Assembly (NCBI GenBank): GCA_022495995.1
Contig: JAFEMH010000333.1
Location: forward strand, 248,001 to 312,000
DNA length: 64,000 nucleotides
Reading direction: 5' to 3'
DNA from: Adenophora triphylla var. japonica
Taxonomy: Eukaryota > Streptophyta > Magnoliopsida > Asterales > Campanulaceae
Part shown: piece by piece, positions 42,190 to 53,245 of the stretch
Numbering within the stretch: position 1 is the first letter of the stretch
Layout: each line of letters starts with the position of its first letter
Notes under the pieces: generated by a model
Database searches by the model: none
Told to the model about the DNA's origin: nothing
What the model saw: only the letters and a program-made list of their open reading frames with translations
Program-made: the position numbers and the translations under genes

Positions 42190-45100
42190 TCAGTTTACTT
42201 CCTTTACTTCCTGAGCACTGCACATACCAAGTTGATCTCTCAGCTTCATGAACACATCAAGCTTCAAAGGCTTTGTAAAAATGTCAGCTAGCTGGTCTTT
42301 TGTGTCACACTTTACCAGCTCCACAACACCATCATTTACCAAGTTTCGAAGAAAATGAAATCGAACATCTATGTGCTTACTTCTTTCATGTAACACGGGA
42401 TTCTTTGAAAGCTTAATTGTAGAACTATTATCACAATAAATAACACACTTACTTTGATTCATTCCAAGTCCTTTCAGCACTCTTTGCATCCATATACATT
42501 GACATGCACAAGCAGCAGCAGCAATAAACTCGGCCTCGGTTGTCGAAAGTGACACCACAGATTGTTTTCTTGAACTCCATGCAACAATACCACTGCCCAA
42601 CTTAAAAACATACCCAGAGGTGCTTTTTCTGCTATCCAAACACCCTGCATAATCACTATCAGAATAGGCAATCAACTTCTGATGCTCACCTCTTCCATAG
42701 AACAGCCCCATTTGTGTTGTCCCCTTTACATATCTAAGCACTCTCTTCACAGCTTGCTGATGCAATACAGTAGGAGATTCCATGAATCGAGCTACCAAGC
42801 ATACAACAAACATGAGATCTGGCCGTGTAGCGGTCAAATACATGAGATTGCCTACCATTTGCTTATAAAGTGTTGCATCCACTTTTTCACCTCCTTCATC
42901 TTTAACTAATCTGCTTCCTGGAACAATCGGGTTCTTCACAGCCTTGCTATTATGCAAACCAAACCTCTCCAACATTTCATTTGCATATTTTTGCTGACAT
43001 ATGAAGATGCCTTCTGAGCTTTGTGTAACTTCTACATCGAGAAAATACCTCATACATCCCAGATCAGACATATCAAATTCTTTCTTCATTGAGCTCTTGA
43101 ACTGCTGAAACAATTGCTCACTATTCCCTGTAAATATGAGGTCATCAACATATAGGCAAACAATTAGTATACCTCCATCACCATTTCTTTTTATAAACAG
43201 AGTATGGTCACTCTCACTTCTCTCAAAACCTTCTTTGACAAAGTAAGCTTCAATCTTACTAAACCAAGCACGTGGAGCTTGTTTAAGCCCATATAGTGCT
43301 TTCCTCAGTTTGTAAACTTTGTTTTCTTTTCCTTTCACTTCATATCCCTTTGGCTGTTCTACAAACACCTCCTCACTGATTTCTCCGTGCAAGAAAGCAC
43401 TCTTAACATCGAGTTGAAAAACTTTCCAACCTTTACTAGCTGCAAGTGCAAGAGTCAGACGGATTGTATCCCAGCGAGCTACAGGAGCAAATACCTCAGT
43501 ATAGTCAATTCCAGCTTGTTGTGCGTATCCCTTTGCCACGAGTCTTGCCTTGTACTTATCAATCTCTCCTTTCTCATTGAATTTGGTCTTGAACACCCAC
43601 TTCAAACCAATTTTCTTTGCCCCTTTTGGCAGATCAGCCAACTCCCAAGTTCCATTCTTCTCAATTGCCTAAATCTCTCTATTCATTGCCTCCACCCACA
43701 CATCACTCCTAACTGCATCCTCGTATGTGATTGGATCATCTGTTGCAAACATGGACAATTGCTGCATTTCCATTATGAATTCAGCTCTATCCTCTTCCTC
43801 AGAAAGCTCTTCACCTGTCACATAATCGTCCATCCATACAGGTTGCCTTCTTTTTCTTTTATCAGAAGTTGAAGAGTCCCTTACTTCTTCGATTTCCACA
43901 TTTTCTTTACTTGTTTCAGCTTGTTGTTCTCCACCTACCGAGTTCTCATCTCATGACTTGCTTTCTTCCCCATTTTCTTCATCTCCCCATTCAAGGATAT
44001 CACTCTGCTTCTCCTCTTCTGTTTTCTTCCAGTCCCACTGATTGTGTTCTTCAAAAACAACATCACGACTAATTATGATTTTCTTTGTTGCTGGATTGTA
44101 CATTCTAAAGGCCTTAGATTCCTCGCTGACTCCAAGAAAAACACATTTAACGCTCTTATCATCCAACTTTTTCCTCTTGACATCAGGAATATGCACATTA
44201 CCTATGCACCCAAATACTTTGAAATAATGCACTGATGGCTTAACTCCACTCCACGCTTCTTTCGGTGTCTTGTCTTGAATTGCTGATGTGGGGCAGCAAT
44301 TAAGCACATGAACAACCCAATTAACTGTTTCTGGCCAATATGATTTAGGCACATCTCTTGCAGTAAGCATGCACCTCACCATGTTCATAAGTGTTCGGTT
44401 TCTTCTCTCCGCAACTCCATTTTGTTGTGGAGAAAATGCTGCAGTGAGTTGACGACGTATTCCATTTGAGCTGCAAAAGTTATTAAACTCAGAGGAAGTA
44501 AACTCCCCCCCACGATCAGTCCGTAAGCAACTTATGTATTTCCCTATCTCATTCTCTACCAAACTCTTAAATTTTTTAAACATATCTAGTGCTTCAGATT
44601 TTTCATGTAAAAAATAGGTCCACATCATACGACTATAATCATCAATGAATGTAACGATGTACCTTTTACGGCTATTAGATTCCGGAGTGATTGGACCGCA
44701 TATGTCAGAGTGTACTAGTTGCAGCGGTCTTGATGCTCTCCATGTACTTTTCTTTGGAAACGGGTCTCGATGTTGCTTCCCCACAACACAATCAGTGCAT
44801 ATAGCTGAGCTTTTACGGAGAATTGGCAACCCCTTTACCATCTTTCTGTATGCTAAAGTTCTCATCCCTTTCATGTTAAGGTGACCAAGCCTCGCATGCC
44901 ACAAATTCGTAGACTCATCCATGGTTGCATTGAAACAAACAGGTTTTGGGATAGGTACAGTAGCCAACAATACAAACATACGATTTGCAGACATCGTAGT
45001 TTGCATAATTAAACCCAACTTGTTATGATAAATTCGACAACAACCTTTATGAATCGATATAGACAAATTCTTTTCTTGAAGCTGTCCAACACTAAGCAAA

Positions 45101-46236
45101 TTGTTTTTAAGGCTAGGAATATAAAATACCTCTGTAATGATTTGAACTTTGCCTTCCACTTCCATTCTGATATTTCCCTTTCCCATGACAGCCAGCTGCG
45201 AATCATTCCCAAATTTCACGCTCTGTCTGAATGTATTATCAAGCTCAATGAACCACTTCTTGTCTCCGCTCATATGATTGCTGCATCCTGAGTCCAAATA
45301 CCACTTCTCTCCTCCTGTAGCACCTTGTGCCTCCACATATGCCATGAGTAAAACCTCTTGTCCTTCATCCATATCTGTGTGTTCAACATAATTTGCATAA
45401 CTGGGACACTCATACTGAAAGTGTCCCAACTTGTGGCACCGATAGCATTCAATAGCAGCTTTGTTGAATGATCTTCCATGACCCCTTCCTCTTCCTCTAA
45501 TTCCAGCACGTCCTCTGCCTCTACCTCCGAAGTTCTCCTGTTCATTTACACCAGATACTTCTCCAGTAACTTTCAAGGCATGCTCTTCCACATCTTTTTT
45601 TTTCAACTTCTGCTCGTGGACTAATAACGAGCTCTGTAGCTCATCCACAGACATTTCATCAATGTCTTTGGATTCTTCAATTGAGCACACTATATAATTA
45701 TACTTTTCTGACAGAGTGCGCAAAATTTTCTCAACAATTTTTGCATCCTCCATCGCCTCTCCAGCATTCCTTATATCATTAGCCACGATCATCACTCTAG
45801 AGAAATAATCATCTACGCACTCACCAGCCTTCATCTCTAAGAGCTCAAACTCCCTTCTTAGCTTTTGAAGTTGAGCGCGCTGAACTCTGATATTTCCCTG
45901 GTACTTTCTTTTCATGGAGTCCCAAACTTGTTTGGAAGTCTTCTTCTCTGTGATGGTCTTTAGAATGTTCTTGTCTATGGACTGGAACAAATAGTTCTTT
46001 GCCCTCAGGTCCTTCAGCTTCAGCTCCTCCATGGTCCTGCGTTGCGCTCCAGTTATTGATTCCAGGTCCTCCGGTTCTTCAAACCCTTTCTTCACCACGC
46101 TCCAGTACTCCTTGGAGCGCAACAAGTTCTCCATCAGCATGGACCAATGATCATAATCCCCATCAAACTTAGGGATACTGAGGAAGTTGTTGCCATCTGC
46201 CATTATTTCCTTCTCTTGTTCCAGCGTTTCACTCAA
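42190..46236 (-). pseudogene. Copia Gag-Pol polyprotein with two in-frame stops (1348 codons)
   Basis: One frame runs from the ATG at 46236 (an in-frame ATG follows at codon 12) to the stop at 42190. Order: UBN2-type Gag (about 15-240), zinc knuckle CYRCHKLGHFQYEC (about 265-280), protease WYLDSGCSNHMSG (about 315-327), integrase zinc site HARLGHLNMKGM...CTDCVVGKQH (about 448-500), integrase core with DRGGEFTSSEF and QQNGVAERRNRTL, reverse transcriptase with LDVKSAFLHGE and LYVDDLIFTG, and RNase H with SDSDYAGC and YCDNSST. The breaks are TGA at 43951-43953 (between integrase and RT) and TAG at 43669-43671. No frameshift was found. Both stops could come from a single C-to-T change (CGA to TGA, CAG to TAG). 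Gag, protease and integrase can still be made; RT/RNase H only by readthrough. Confidence 0.92.
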
Positions 46237-46295
46237 ACACTCTCCTTTTAGAGTCTCCCTTTAGCTTTAGCTCTTAATATCAGGCCCTTTTGTGG

Positions 46296-46307
46296 GCTCT
46301 GATACCA
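46296..46307 (-). other. Copia primer-binding site (initiator tRNA-Met)
   Basis: TGGTATCAGAGC on the minus strand, 1 nt from the 5' LTR at 46309. Confidence 0.9.
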
Positions 46308-46308
46308 C

Positions 46309-46566
46309 TGATAAGATGGTATTAGACTCTTAATTGTAGCTGTAAAAGCTTGAGTTTTATTAGCATCAACAATGGTTTTTATAGGCCTCTACATAACAGA
46401 ATGGAGAGAACTAAGCAGCTAACTAAGTAGCTAGAAAATAGCTATTCTAAAAACTAAAACAATTTATCCCTACAAACCAGGGATTTATTCACCAGAAACA
46501 ACTAAGCTAAATTCAAACTTAAACAAATCCATTTGACATGGTCTTCTTGCAGTCAAATATCCAACA
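46309..46566 (-). repeat. Copia 5' LTR (258 bp)
   Basis: In element sense TGTTGGATATTTGAC...CATCTTATCA. TATAAAAA near 46376-46383 (minus) is a likely TATA box, preceded by GAGGCC. The 3' LTR is 41900-42157. Confidence 0.93.
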
Positions 46567-46571
46567 ATTTT

Positions 46572-46870
46572 CTCTCCCTCCTCCTCCATCTCTAAACTCT
46601 ACATGTCCAAATCTGCCATTTCCCATTTCAAGCTTTCTATCTCTATACTCTTCTCCTTCATCCAAAATGAAAACTCAAGATCAAACCCTTGTTGTACAAA
46701 TTTGACTTTTTTATTTAAGATCTAATTTCGGTTTAGAGTCTGGGGATTAAACCCTATGGTTTTAAGATTAAACCCCTGTTGGAAACCCAAGATTAAACCC
46801 TTGTTCGTACAGATCTGTAAATGGTAATTTCAATTTTGAGAATTTTTCATATAAATTTCTGATCGGTGGT
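46572..46870 (+). other. Non-coding or leader-like segment between two elements
   Basis: CT-rich start, then three AAGATTAAACCC(C/T)TGTT-like repeats (46,745-46,815). It belongs to the original flank of the Copia insertion. No recognised gene. Confidence 0.45.
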
Positions 46871-47290
46871 TGTTATGACCAAGCTCCAAAAATTACGATT
46901 GAAGAATGACAATTGGAATTTAATCCCCAATTTAACACAGAATTATATTCAGAATGGATGAGAAGAGAAATTAGATAGAGATTCAGAGTATGAGATGAGA
47001 TGAGAGAGAAAATAGAATTTAGAGAGAGATTGGGGAAATAGTTATAATTTTCATTCATACCTACTACAAGCAATTGTTCAGCTATTAGTAGAGTTTCTAC
47101 AACCGAAAAACAAGGATAACACTTATCCCTAATCAAAATAACGACTACTTGACCCCTACATCCAAACAGCCCCATACCCACTAAAACGACAGCGTATGAC
47201 TAACTTTAAAACTAACAGACACTTAACGGAAATATTGAAATGTGACTAACGGTACCCCCAAATTAACGGCATAAAACCCAGATCATTACA
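46871..47290 (-). repeat. Element H: 3' LTR of a Ty3/Gypsy element (420 bp)
   Basis: In element sense it starts TGTAATGATCTGGG and ends GGTCATAACA. Directly upstream, GGAGTAGGGAA forms a polypurine tract, and before that comes CTTGAGGACAAGGATTG, a phrase typical of the 3' end of plant Ty3/Gypsy chromovirus-like elements. The 5' LTR must lie beyond 64,000. GTGGT at 46866-46870 is the predicted target-site copy. Confidence 0.75.
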
Positions 47291-48094
47291 TTCCCTACTC
47301 CTTCAAACAATCCTTGTCCTCAAGGATTATTTTAACCGATTCCCTTAGGCAACTTGGTAATTCTGCAGCAACACTTGGCATCATACTTGGCATATGAGAA
47401 GCTAACGTCATAATCTTCGACAAGCTGCTTCTGCTTCCTTAAGAGTAGACCAGGAACTTCATTTTCCAAACTAATATTCATACTCTTCAATGTAATCTTT
47501 AATTTCCCCAAAACCTACTGCTTCCTGTCTCTATAGCAAACAAAATGATCTGATTCCTCCATAATTCCCATTGCTGGTTCTAGACAAATATTATGTTTAA
47601 AATCATTGCACGATGTATTCAGCCCCTTGACAAGTACCTGATGATCAATAACACGCAGACCCTCAAGTTTCTCCCTCAAGTTTCTTAAGGACATTTTCAG
47701 ATAGAAAATGAGCACCATAGTATAAGGAAAACGTTTCTGTCCTCTGGTCTAAAACAGCACCAATAGCTTTATCCAGGCCACATCTATCATCTTTCACATT
47801 CTCAGAATTACCTGCATTGACCAAATCACCACGGATAAAGCTCCTGGCTTCATGATAAGCCGCAACACTCTTACCATATATTGCAAGTCTTTTCTCTGTT
47901 GGACAGGAGTCTCCCACTTTTTCATGAAGATCGTTCTCTACATCTCTATTCTTCATTATCATTCTCACTCCTACATCTTCCATTTTCCAAACCGCAACAT
48001 ATATATTTGATAAAAAGACATAGCTTCCGAGATGCTTAGGCTCTAAATTATTCTCCCGTGCATTTTCTCCCATTTTAATATCTTTGTGAATACT
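47291..48094 (-). mobile_element. Element H interior, left part
   Basis: Interior of the minus-strand Gypsy element between its 3' LTR and the SIRE-type insertion. Target copy ATACT at 48090-48094. It continues at 62045. Confidence 0.75.
47663..48089 (-). pseudogene. Captured PPR tail with possible RNase H piece (C-terminal part of the H reading frame)
   Basis: Read with the segment ending at 62045, this continues the same frame. IHKDIKMGEN...LEPKHLGSYVFLSNIY and EDVGVRMIMKNR match the E-motif end of plant PPR proteins. About 60 residues later DKAIGAVLDQR...LYYGAHFL resembles the RNase H start of Gypsy polyproteins, more weakly. The frame ends at 47663. The 268-codon open frame seen here today starts inside the SIRE-type LTR and is artificial in its first 127 codons. 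Confidence 0.6.
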
Positions 48095-49572
48095 TGTTGG
48101 TCCCAAAGGTGGCAACAAGGGTGAAAATACAGCTAGAGGGGGGGTGAATAGCTGTTTCAAATTTTTTGCCCTCTTTTGAAAACTAAACCTCTTGCTTACA
48201 AAATCCTCTTGCAGTTGATAATAGACTACAAGTGATGATGTAAAATGCACAGCGGAATAATAGAGTATAAGCGGTTTGAGAGGCGGTTTGTAAAACGCTG
48301 TTTTGCTAGGCGGTTTTGGTAAGAGCAGTTTTACAAACACGTGTGATTTGACAATGTTAACTCCAAACACTATTTCACAATAATGGATAACTAAATAAAG
48401 ATCAACCAGAGACAGAAATAAATAATTAGCAAGCACAGAAAATATAAATGCAGTAAAATATATGAACAAGCTATTTGGAGTGGTTCAATCGATAAACGAT
48501 CTACGTCCACTAGCAAGATGGTTAGTCTTGGATTTCTAAGAGAGATTTTATATTGAGTATTTGAGAGATTACAAAGTACAATAAAATCTTTTCTATGAAG
48601 AACAAATCCTAGACTATAACCAGTGTATCTCAAATGAATAAACTATGTGTTTAAACAAGTGAGGTGTGTGTGTGAGAACAAGATCAAGGCTCTTTAAATC
48701 TGAGAGATGTAGAGCTCAATGATTCTTGAATGTGTTAAGGCTTGATTTCTGGGGTGAGAATATTTCTTGAAGGTTGAAGATGAAGATTCAAAGGACTAAG
48801 AATTTCTGGGCAGAGCTTCAGCTTCAATGAACACAGCACTTTCTCAATTTTTAAAGCAATCTTCAAATGGTGAAGATTAGGGGCATTTATACCCAAGCAT
48901 CAAGAAACTAGCCGTTGGATACAGCTGTGTAAGGACAGTACTTGATGCAATCCTATTGGTCCACAATATCCACTTTTGTCCTTTGGTACAGCTGCTGCAG
49001 ATAAAGCTGATCGTGCTCACCGCAAGCAATGAGGTTAGGACACCTGTCACCTTTTCAAGATCCTTGCAGATCTTCTCTGACATTTAATCACGTGACAAGA
49101 TTTAGTGGTTGACTTTTGATATTGCTGACGTGGATTCCAATGGATAAAAAGTGGTTCACTTCAAGTCTTTAATCATTGGATGCGGTTGGTGAGGAGCGGT
49201 TAGGATCATGCGGTTTGCTACACCAGGAGGTTGCACAGATGCGGTTGCACATGAACTGCACAGGTGCGGTTCAAGAGCGGTTACACTGCAGTTTGTTCAA
49301 GAAGCAGATTCAAAGGAGAAATACACATGCGGTTACATGTGCGGTTCATTGGGGCGGTTTTGAACACTGCTGGAACTGCAACTCTCCAATCCAATGAGTT
49401 TTGTGCCAGTCTTCAAGCCTAAATTTAACCTATTCTATAAAATGGACTTAGCTAAAAAATTGAAGTCTAAGCTTCATTACATAGGGTCCTAAAGTCCTTA
49501 AAATAGACAGGAGGTTATGGTATCAATCAAATCTAATACAAAATAGGAGGGTTAAAACATGCATACCCAACA
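48095..49572 (-). repeat. SIRE-type 3' LTR (1478 bp)
   Basis: In element sense TGTTGGGTATGCATG...TTTGGGACCAACA. Nine GCGGTT copies lie in 49,181-49,360. A TATA box (GGGTATAAATGCCCC on the minus strand) lies at about 48,883-48,897. Confidence 0.93.
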
Positions 49573-50105
49573 ATCTCCCCCTATTTGATTGATGCCATTA
49601 CCTACTATAACTAAAGCAAACATTGTACTTGGTAAAAACATGTCCATAAGAATTAACATGGTAATTCATGTTCCAAGTCAATGCACACACTTAGCTTAAG
49701 CTATAGATTTCTATACTATCTGAAAGATAAAAACTTACAATATGGAAAGTATAGAAATGCATTCAGTGCACTTAAAATTATGAGTTTAAGTTCAAAGTGC
49801 GGTTTAAACTGAATGTTTAACCTTCATTTCAAAATTATGATTTTAAGTTAGAAAATATTTGAATGAGGTTATAAATCATAAGCGGTTTCATTGTTCTACA
49901 AACAAGTAGTTTGATATGAACAAAGTTTTGGAACCAATGATGCATTTTTCATTACTACCACTGCGGTTACAATTACAAGGGTAGAAAAGCAAAATGCAAA
50001 GGTTGCAAAAACAAAAGGAGGTTGGACAAAAATACAAAGAGTGCGGTCCAACAAAACAAAAAGAGTTCAGCACAAAGGACAAAGAAATTACAATGAAGAG
50101 CGGTC
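49573..50105 (-). other. 3' region of the SIRE-type element
   Basis: Non-coding between the extra gene and the 3' LTR, beginning with the polypurine tract. It contains scattered GCGGTT copies and AT-rich sequence. Confidence 0.65.
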
Positions 50106-50489
50106 CTAGTGCTGACGCGGTTGGTGCTGATGATGATGATGCGGTTGCTGATGGCGCGGTTGATCACGACGCTGGTCCACCTCTTGATTTGGCACTTGCG
50201 GTCCAGAAGGTCTGAAGGCTGAGCTTTCTCCTCTGATAGTTCTTCTTAGGGCTCTGAGGTCTTCAACCTGTCTTCCTAAGGTGGTCTCAAGTGCTCTAAG
50301 TGCGGTCACGGATTGAGCAGCGGTTGAGCCAACAGCATCAACAGATCTGGTGTTTGCAGCAACACTCTCCTTGATCTCAGTTGTAAATCCTTCAATGCAG
50401 GCCTTCAAGGAATTGTAGAATGTGAAGATCTCATCCTGAATGGTCACAGTTTGAGTAGATAGAGCATCTCTCAATGGTTCCGAGATCAA
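50106..50489 (-). pseudogene. C-terminal continuation of the extra gene after a frameshift (127 codons)
   Basis: This frame overlaps the end of the 50486-53245 exon by 4 nt and continues its helical heptad character (TVTIQDEIFTFYNSLKACIE, VTALRALETTLGRQVEDLRALRR). It then ends in a His/Gln-rich tail. A 1-nt loss near 50,489 explains the split. Confidence 0.6.
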
Positions 50490-53245
50490 TGTGACACATC
50501 CAGGTTGGACTTCAATTCCTTTATAGAGTTGTCAAGCTTGAGGTTGAAGCCTGCCTTGAGGTTCTCAAACCTGAAGGAGATATCATCATCAAAATTCTTT
50601 ACCTGCTCCTTGATACTGTCTCCCACTATGTTGAGGTCAACATTGATTCTTTCTTTGAGGGAGTCCAGTTCAGAAAAGATTTTGAGCTGCAAGTCATCTA
50701 GAGCGGTTTGAGAAGGAGCGGCTGAGGTAGATGCTTGTTGCGGTTGGGTTTCTTGGAGGGATTTCATGAAAGAAATCAAAGCAGAGTTGGTTGAAGAAAC
50801 AAACTCATCAGATAGCTTGGAGAGCATTTCTTGGAGTTGAGTTTTTGAAACAGCATCTCCCATAGCTTTGAGCACTCCTCTTGCTAAATCTTCTTTAAAA
50901 GCTTGAAAGCACTCAGTAGCTACGGTTTTGACAGCTTCTGTGGAAACTCTCTCCCCCTTAATGGCATCAATCAATTGGGCTTTCATGATTGCCAGTTCAG
51001 TGGCTTGAGAGTCCACCTTGGAAAGAAGAGTGCGGTTGGAGGCTTCAAGGGATGAGTTGGAGGCAGCCAGGGCAATGTTGGATTCAGTGAGCTTTAGCAT
51101 ATGCCCTTGGTTTACAACCAACTGTGATTGAATCAGTTGGAGGGTGGAAAGAATTTGAAGGTAGTCAGAGGGGGCAGTTGAAGAAGATGGAATTTGGGTA
51201 ACTGAGGGAGGCGGTTGAGATTGAGTTGTAGGGGCGGTCTGAGGTAAATGGGATAGGAGGGTTTGGAATACACGGGTGGCTGGGACAGTGAATTGAGAAG
51301 CGGTTGATGGAGGAATAGGAAGTGTTTGGGGTAAAGTAGTAGGTGCGGTTGAGATTGGGATGGAAGGAATTTGAGCGGTTGAAATAGGTGCGGTTGAAGG
51401 AGGTGGAATGTTAGAGGTAGGGATTCCAGAGGTAACAGGGTTGGAATCAGAAGAAGAACTGGTGTGAGTATCATGAAGGTTGAGAGAAGGAGTTCGGTTT
51501 TGTTGGGGAGAATTTGTAGGAGGAGGAGGAGGTGAATGGACGCGGTTAGGGGATGGGGTTCTTTCACGGTTTAGATTGTAAATGGAGATGGCTGGGGTAT
51601 GATGAGAGTAAGGAGGTGATTGGGCGCGGTTTGAGTGAGGAGGGGACTTGGAGTGGTTGGAATTTTGAGGTGAGGCAGTTGGGGTTCTGGATTGGCTAGA
51701 GGAGGAATTTGATTTGGAAGGGGATTGGGATGATGAATGTGAAGTGGAATGAGAAGATGAAGGGGATGAAGGTGGAGTAGGTTGTTTGGAAACACGGTGC
51801 AAAAAGCGTTTGGGGCCTTTGGTTGGGGTTCTTTTCTGGGCCAATTTCTTTAGCCTCTTTGGCTTCTCCCCCTGAGCGGTTGCAGCTCGTTGCGGTTGAG
51901 GAGGAGAGTGCGGTTCAGGTGTAGGAGATTTGGCAGGGGATGAATGATGGGAATGGATAGGAGATTGAGGTGGTGTTTGGATAAGAGGTTGGGTTTGGGG
52001 CGGTTTAGAAGGAGGCGGTTGGGGACTGGGTTCCTTGAGCTTTCCTTTGGCAGCCCCAGCTTCAGCTCTTTTCTTCTTAATTCTTTCAATCTCAGCTTCA
52101 TAGTAGGCAGATAATTCTTCATCAGTCATCTTGGCCAACTCAGCCTGGGTTTGCTTTGCCCTCTTAGCTTTGGCAATTAAGGGAGGAATGGTGGCATCCT
52201 CCTCTTCTTCTTCTTCCTCAATCACTTCATCTAGAAGGGTCATCTTATCCTTTTCTTTCCTCTGCTTCTTCTGGCTAGGGCCTGCACCAGCTGAACCACG
52301 CGGTTGGGTATGCGCGGTTGAGGTTGGCTTTGGGAGCGGTTCTGCAGGGCCCTTCCTCTTCCTTGAGGCCTTCTTTATTGCTTTTCCAAGTGCGGTTGAA
52401 GCAGTAGCAGGAGTCATCTCAACATATAGCTCCTTATTCTGATAGGTATCAGCATCATACATGGCTTTATAATCATCATTCCCAAATGAACGTCTGAATG
52501 AATGCATTGCCTTGAGGCCAAAAGATTCTTCAAATCCCCAGTGGATAGACAATTCTGGAGTTGAAATCCTTAGCTCCTCCAGATGCTGATAATTAGCAAA
52601 GATTGCGGTCAGTACTCTACCAAAAGGTCTCCACCTTATCTTCTCATTCTTAACCTTAAGCTGATACGCATCAATGCTGCTAGCAAGCTCTCTCATCAAG
52701 ATCTTGGGCCAATGAAGCTTCATGCCGTGGTAGATGGCACAACAGTATTGCCATTGATGAGAGGTGAAGTTGTTGTGGTTTCCAGTCTTCCCACAAACGG
52801 ACTTCCCAACTAGATAGCACAGGTGGCTCATCAGCTCACCAAAATCTCTCCTTGGCTTAGTCTTGTAATGGCCAGAAAGAGAATCCAGGGTTCCAGTAAG
52901 AGTTGAGCAAGTAGCATCCTGAATCTCCTGGGAAACTTCAATGGGAGCACCAGATACATGGAAGTCATAGGTGCTCCTGATATCCAAATAGTCAATGGAT
53001 ACTTTGAAACCTTCAACAACTCCCACTAAGCTGGGGATCTTGGTACCATCAGATAGCTCAGTCTCCCCACGAACTGCGGTTTCATAAAACTGATCAATGA
53101 ATGAAGGGATGGTATAGGTTTGCTTTTTGTTGAAGAGGGAAAGGATTCCTGAGGCTTGCATCTTCCTGATCATCTCTCTTCCAAGAGCATCAGACCGCAA
53201 CTCAGGTTTATTGATCTCCCAACCTGGTAGGAAATACTTGGTATT
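50486..53245 (-). CDS. Extra (env-like position) gene of SIRE-type element, exon 2 (919 codons)
   Basis: Large protein downstream of pol. In the 904 residues from codon 53200: 1-270 is a compact domain rich in aromatic residues (QWQYCCAIYHGMKLHWPK, IRWRPFGRVLTAIFANY), of the kind found in plant transposon-associated proteins. A basic KKASRKRKGP stretch near 280 may be a nuclear signal. EVIEEEEEEED lies near 320. Residues 390-690 are very rich in Pro, Ser and Thr. Residues 700-900 are probably coiled-coil. No signal peptide or membrane span was seen, so an envelope role is not supported. The exon starts after a TTTCTTTGTAG acceptor and joins in phase to a 9-codon exon 1. Function unknown. Confidence 0.75.
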   Translation of the reverse strand, partial: NTKYFLPGWEINKPELRSDALGREMIRKMQASGILSLFNKKQTYTIPSFIDQFYETAVRGETELSDGTKIPSLVGVVEGFKVSIDYLDIRSTYDFHVSGAPIEVSQEIQDATCSTLTGTLDSLSGHYKTKPRRDFGELMSHLCYLVGKSVCGKTGNHNNFTSHQWQYCCAIYHGMKLHWPKILMRELASSIDAYQLKVKNEKIRWRPFGRVLTAIFANYQHLEELRISTPELSIHWGFEESFGLKAMHSFRRSFGNDDYKAMYDADTYQNKELYVEMTPATASTALGKAIKKASRKRKGPAEPLPKPTSTAHTQPRGSAGAGPSQKKQRKEKDKMTLLDEVIEEEEEEEDATIPPLIAKAKRAKQTQAELAKMTDEELSAYYEAEIERIKKKRAEAGAAKGKLKEPSPQPPPSKPPQTQPLIQTPPQSPIHSHHSSPAKSPTPEPHSPPQPQRAATAQGEKPKRLKKLAQKRTPTKGPKRFLHRVSKQPTPPSSPSSSHSTSHSSSQSPSKSNSSSSQSRTPTASPQNSNHSKSPPHSNRAQSPPYSHHTPAISIYNLNRERTPSPNRVHSPPPPPTNSPQQNRTPSLNLHDTHTSSSSDSNPVTSGIPTSNIPPPSTAPISTAQIPSIPISTAPTTLPQTLPIPPSTASQFTVPATRVFQTLLSHLPQTAPTTQSQPPPSVTQIPSSSTAPSDYLQILSTLQLIQSQLVVNQGHMLKLTESNIALAASNSSLEASNRTLLSKVDSQATELAIMKAQLIDAIKGERVSTEAVKTVATECFQAFKEDLARGVLKAMGDAVSKTQLQEMLSKLSDEFVSSTNSALISFMKSLQETQPQQASTSAAPSQTALDDLQLKIFSELDSLKERINVDLNIVGDSIKEQVKNFDDDISFRFENLKAGFNLKLDNSIKELKSNLDVSH

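Larger units (their letters stand above)
41900..46566 (-). mobile_element. Nearly intact Ty1/Copia element, 4667 bp
   Basis: LTRs of 258 bp (41900-42157 and 46309-46566) differ at one position by eye (CAGTGG against CAATGG). The target duplication ATTTT is perfect (41895-41899 and 46567-46571). The primer site TGGTATCAGAGC (46296-46307, minus) fits initiator tRNA-Met, and a polypurine tract AAGGGAGGA lies beside the 3' LTR (42158-42168). One long polyprotein frame fills the interior, with two nonsense codons. The Gag N-terminus (PKFDGDYDHW, then a UBN2-type domain) suggests an Ivana/Oryco-like lineage, tentatively. Confidence 0.95.

Noticed and set aside
48090..48469. First 127 codons of the 268-codon frame at 47663-48469
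   Set aside because: These lie in the SIRE-type LTR. Only the part from 48089 leftward belongs to the captured PPR frame.
52131..52442. 103-codon plus-strand frame with a poly-Ser run
   Set aside because: Antisense shadow of the acidic and basic stretch of the SIRE extra gene.
50486..53245. Calling the SIRE extra gene an envelope protein
   Set aside because: Position alone suggests it. I see no signal peptide, membrane span or fusion motif, so only a neutral 'extra gene' is supported.
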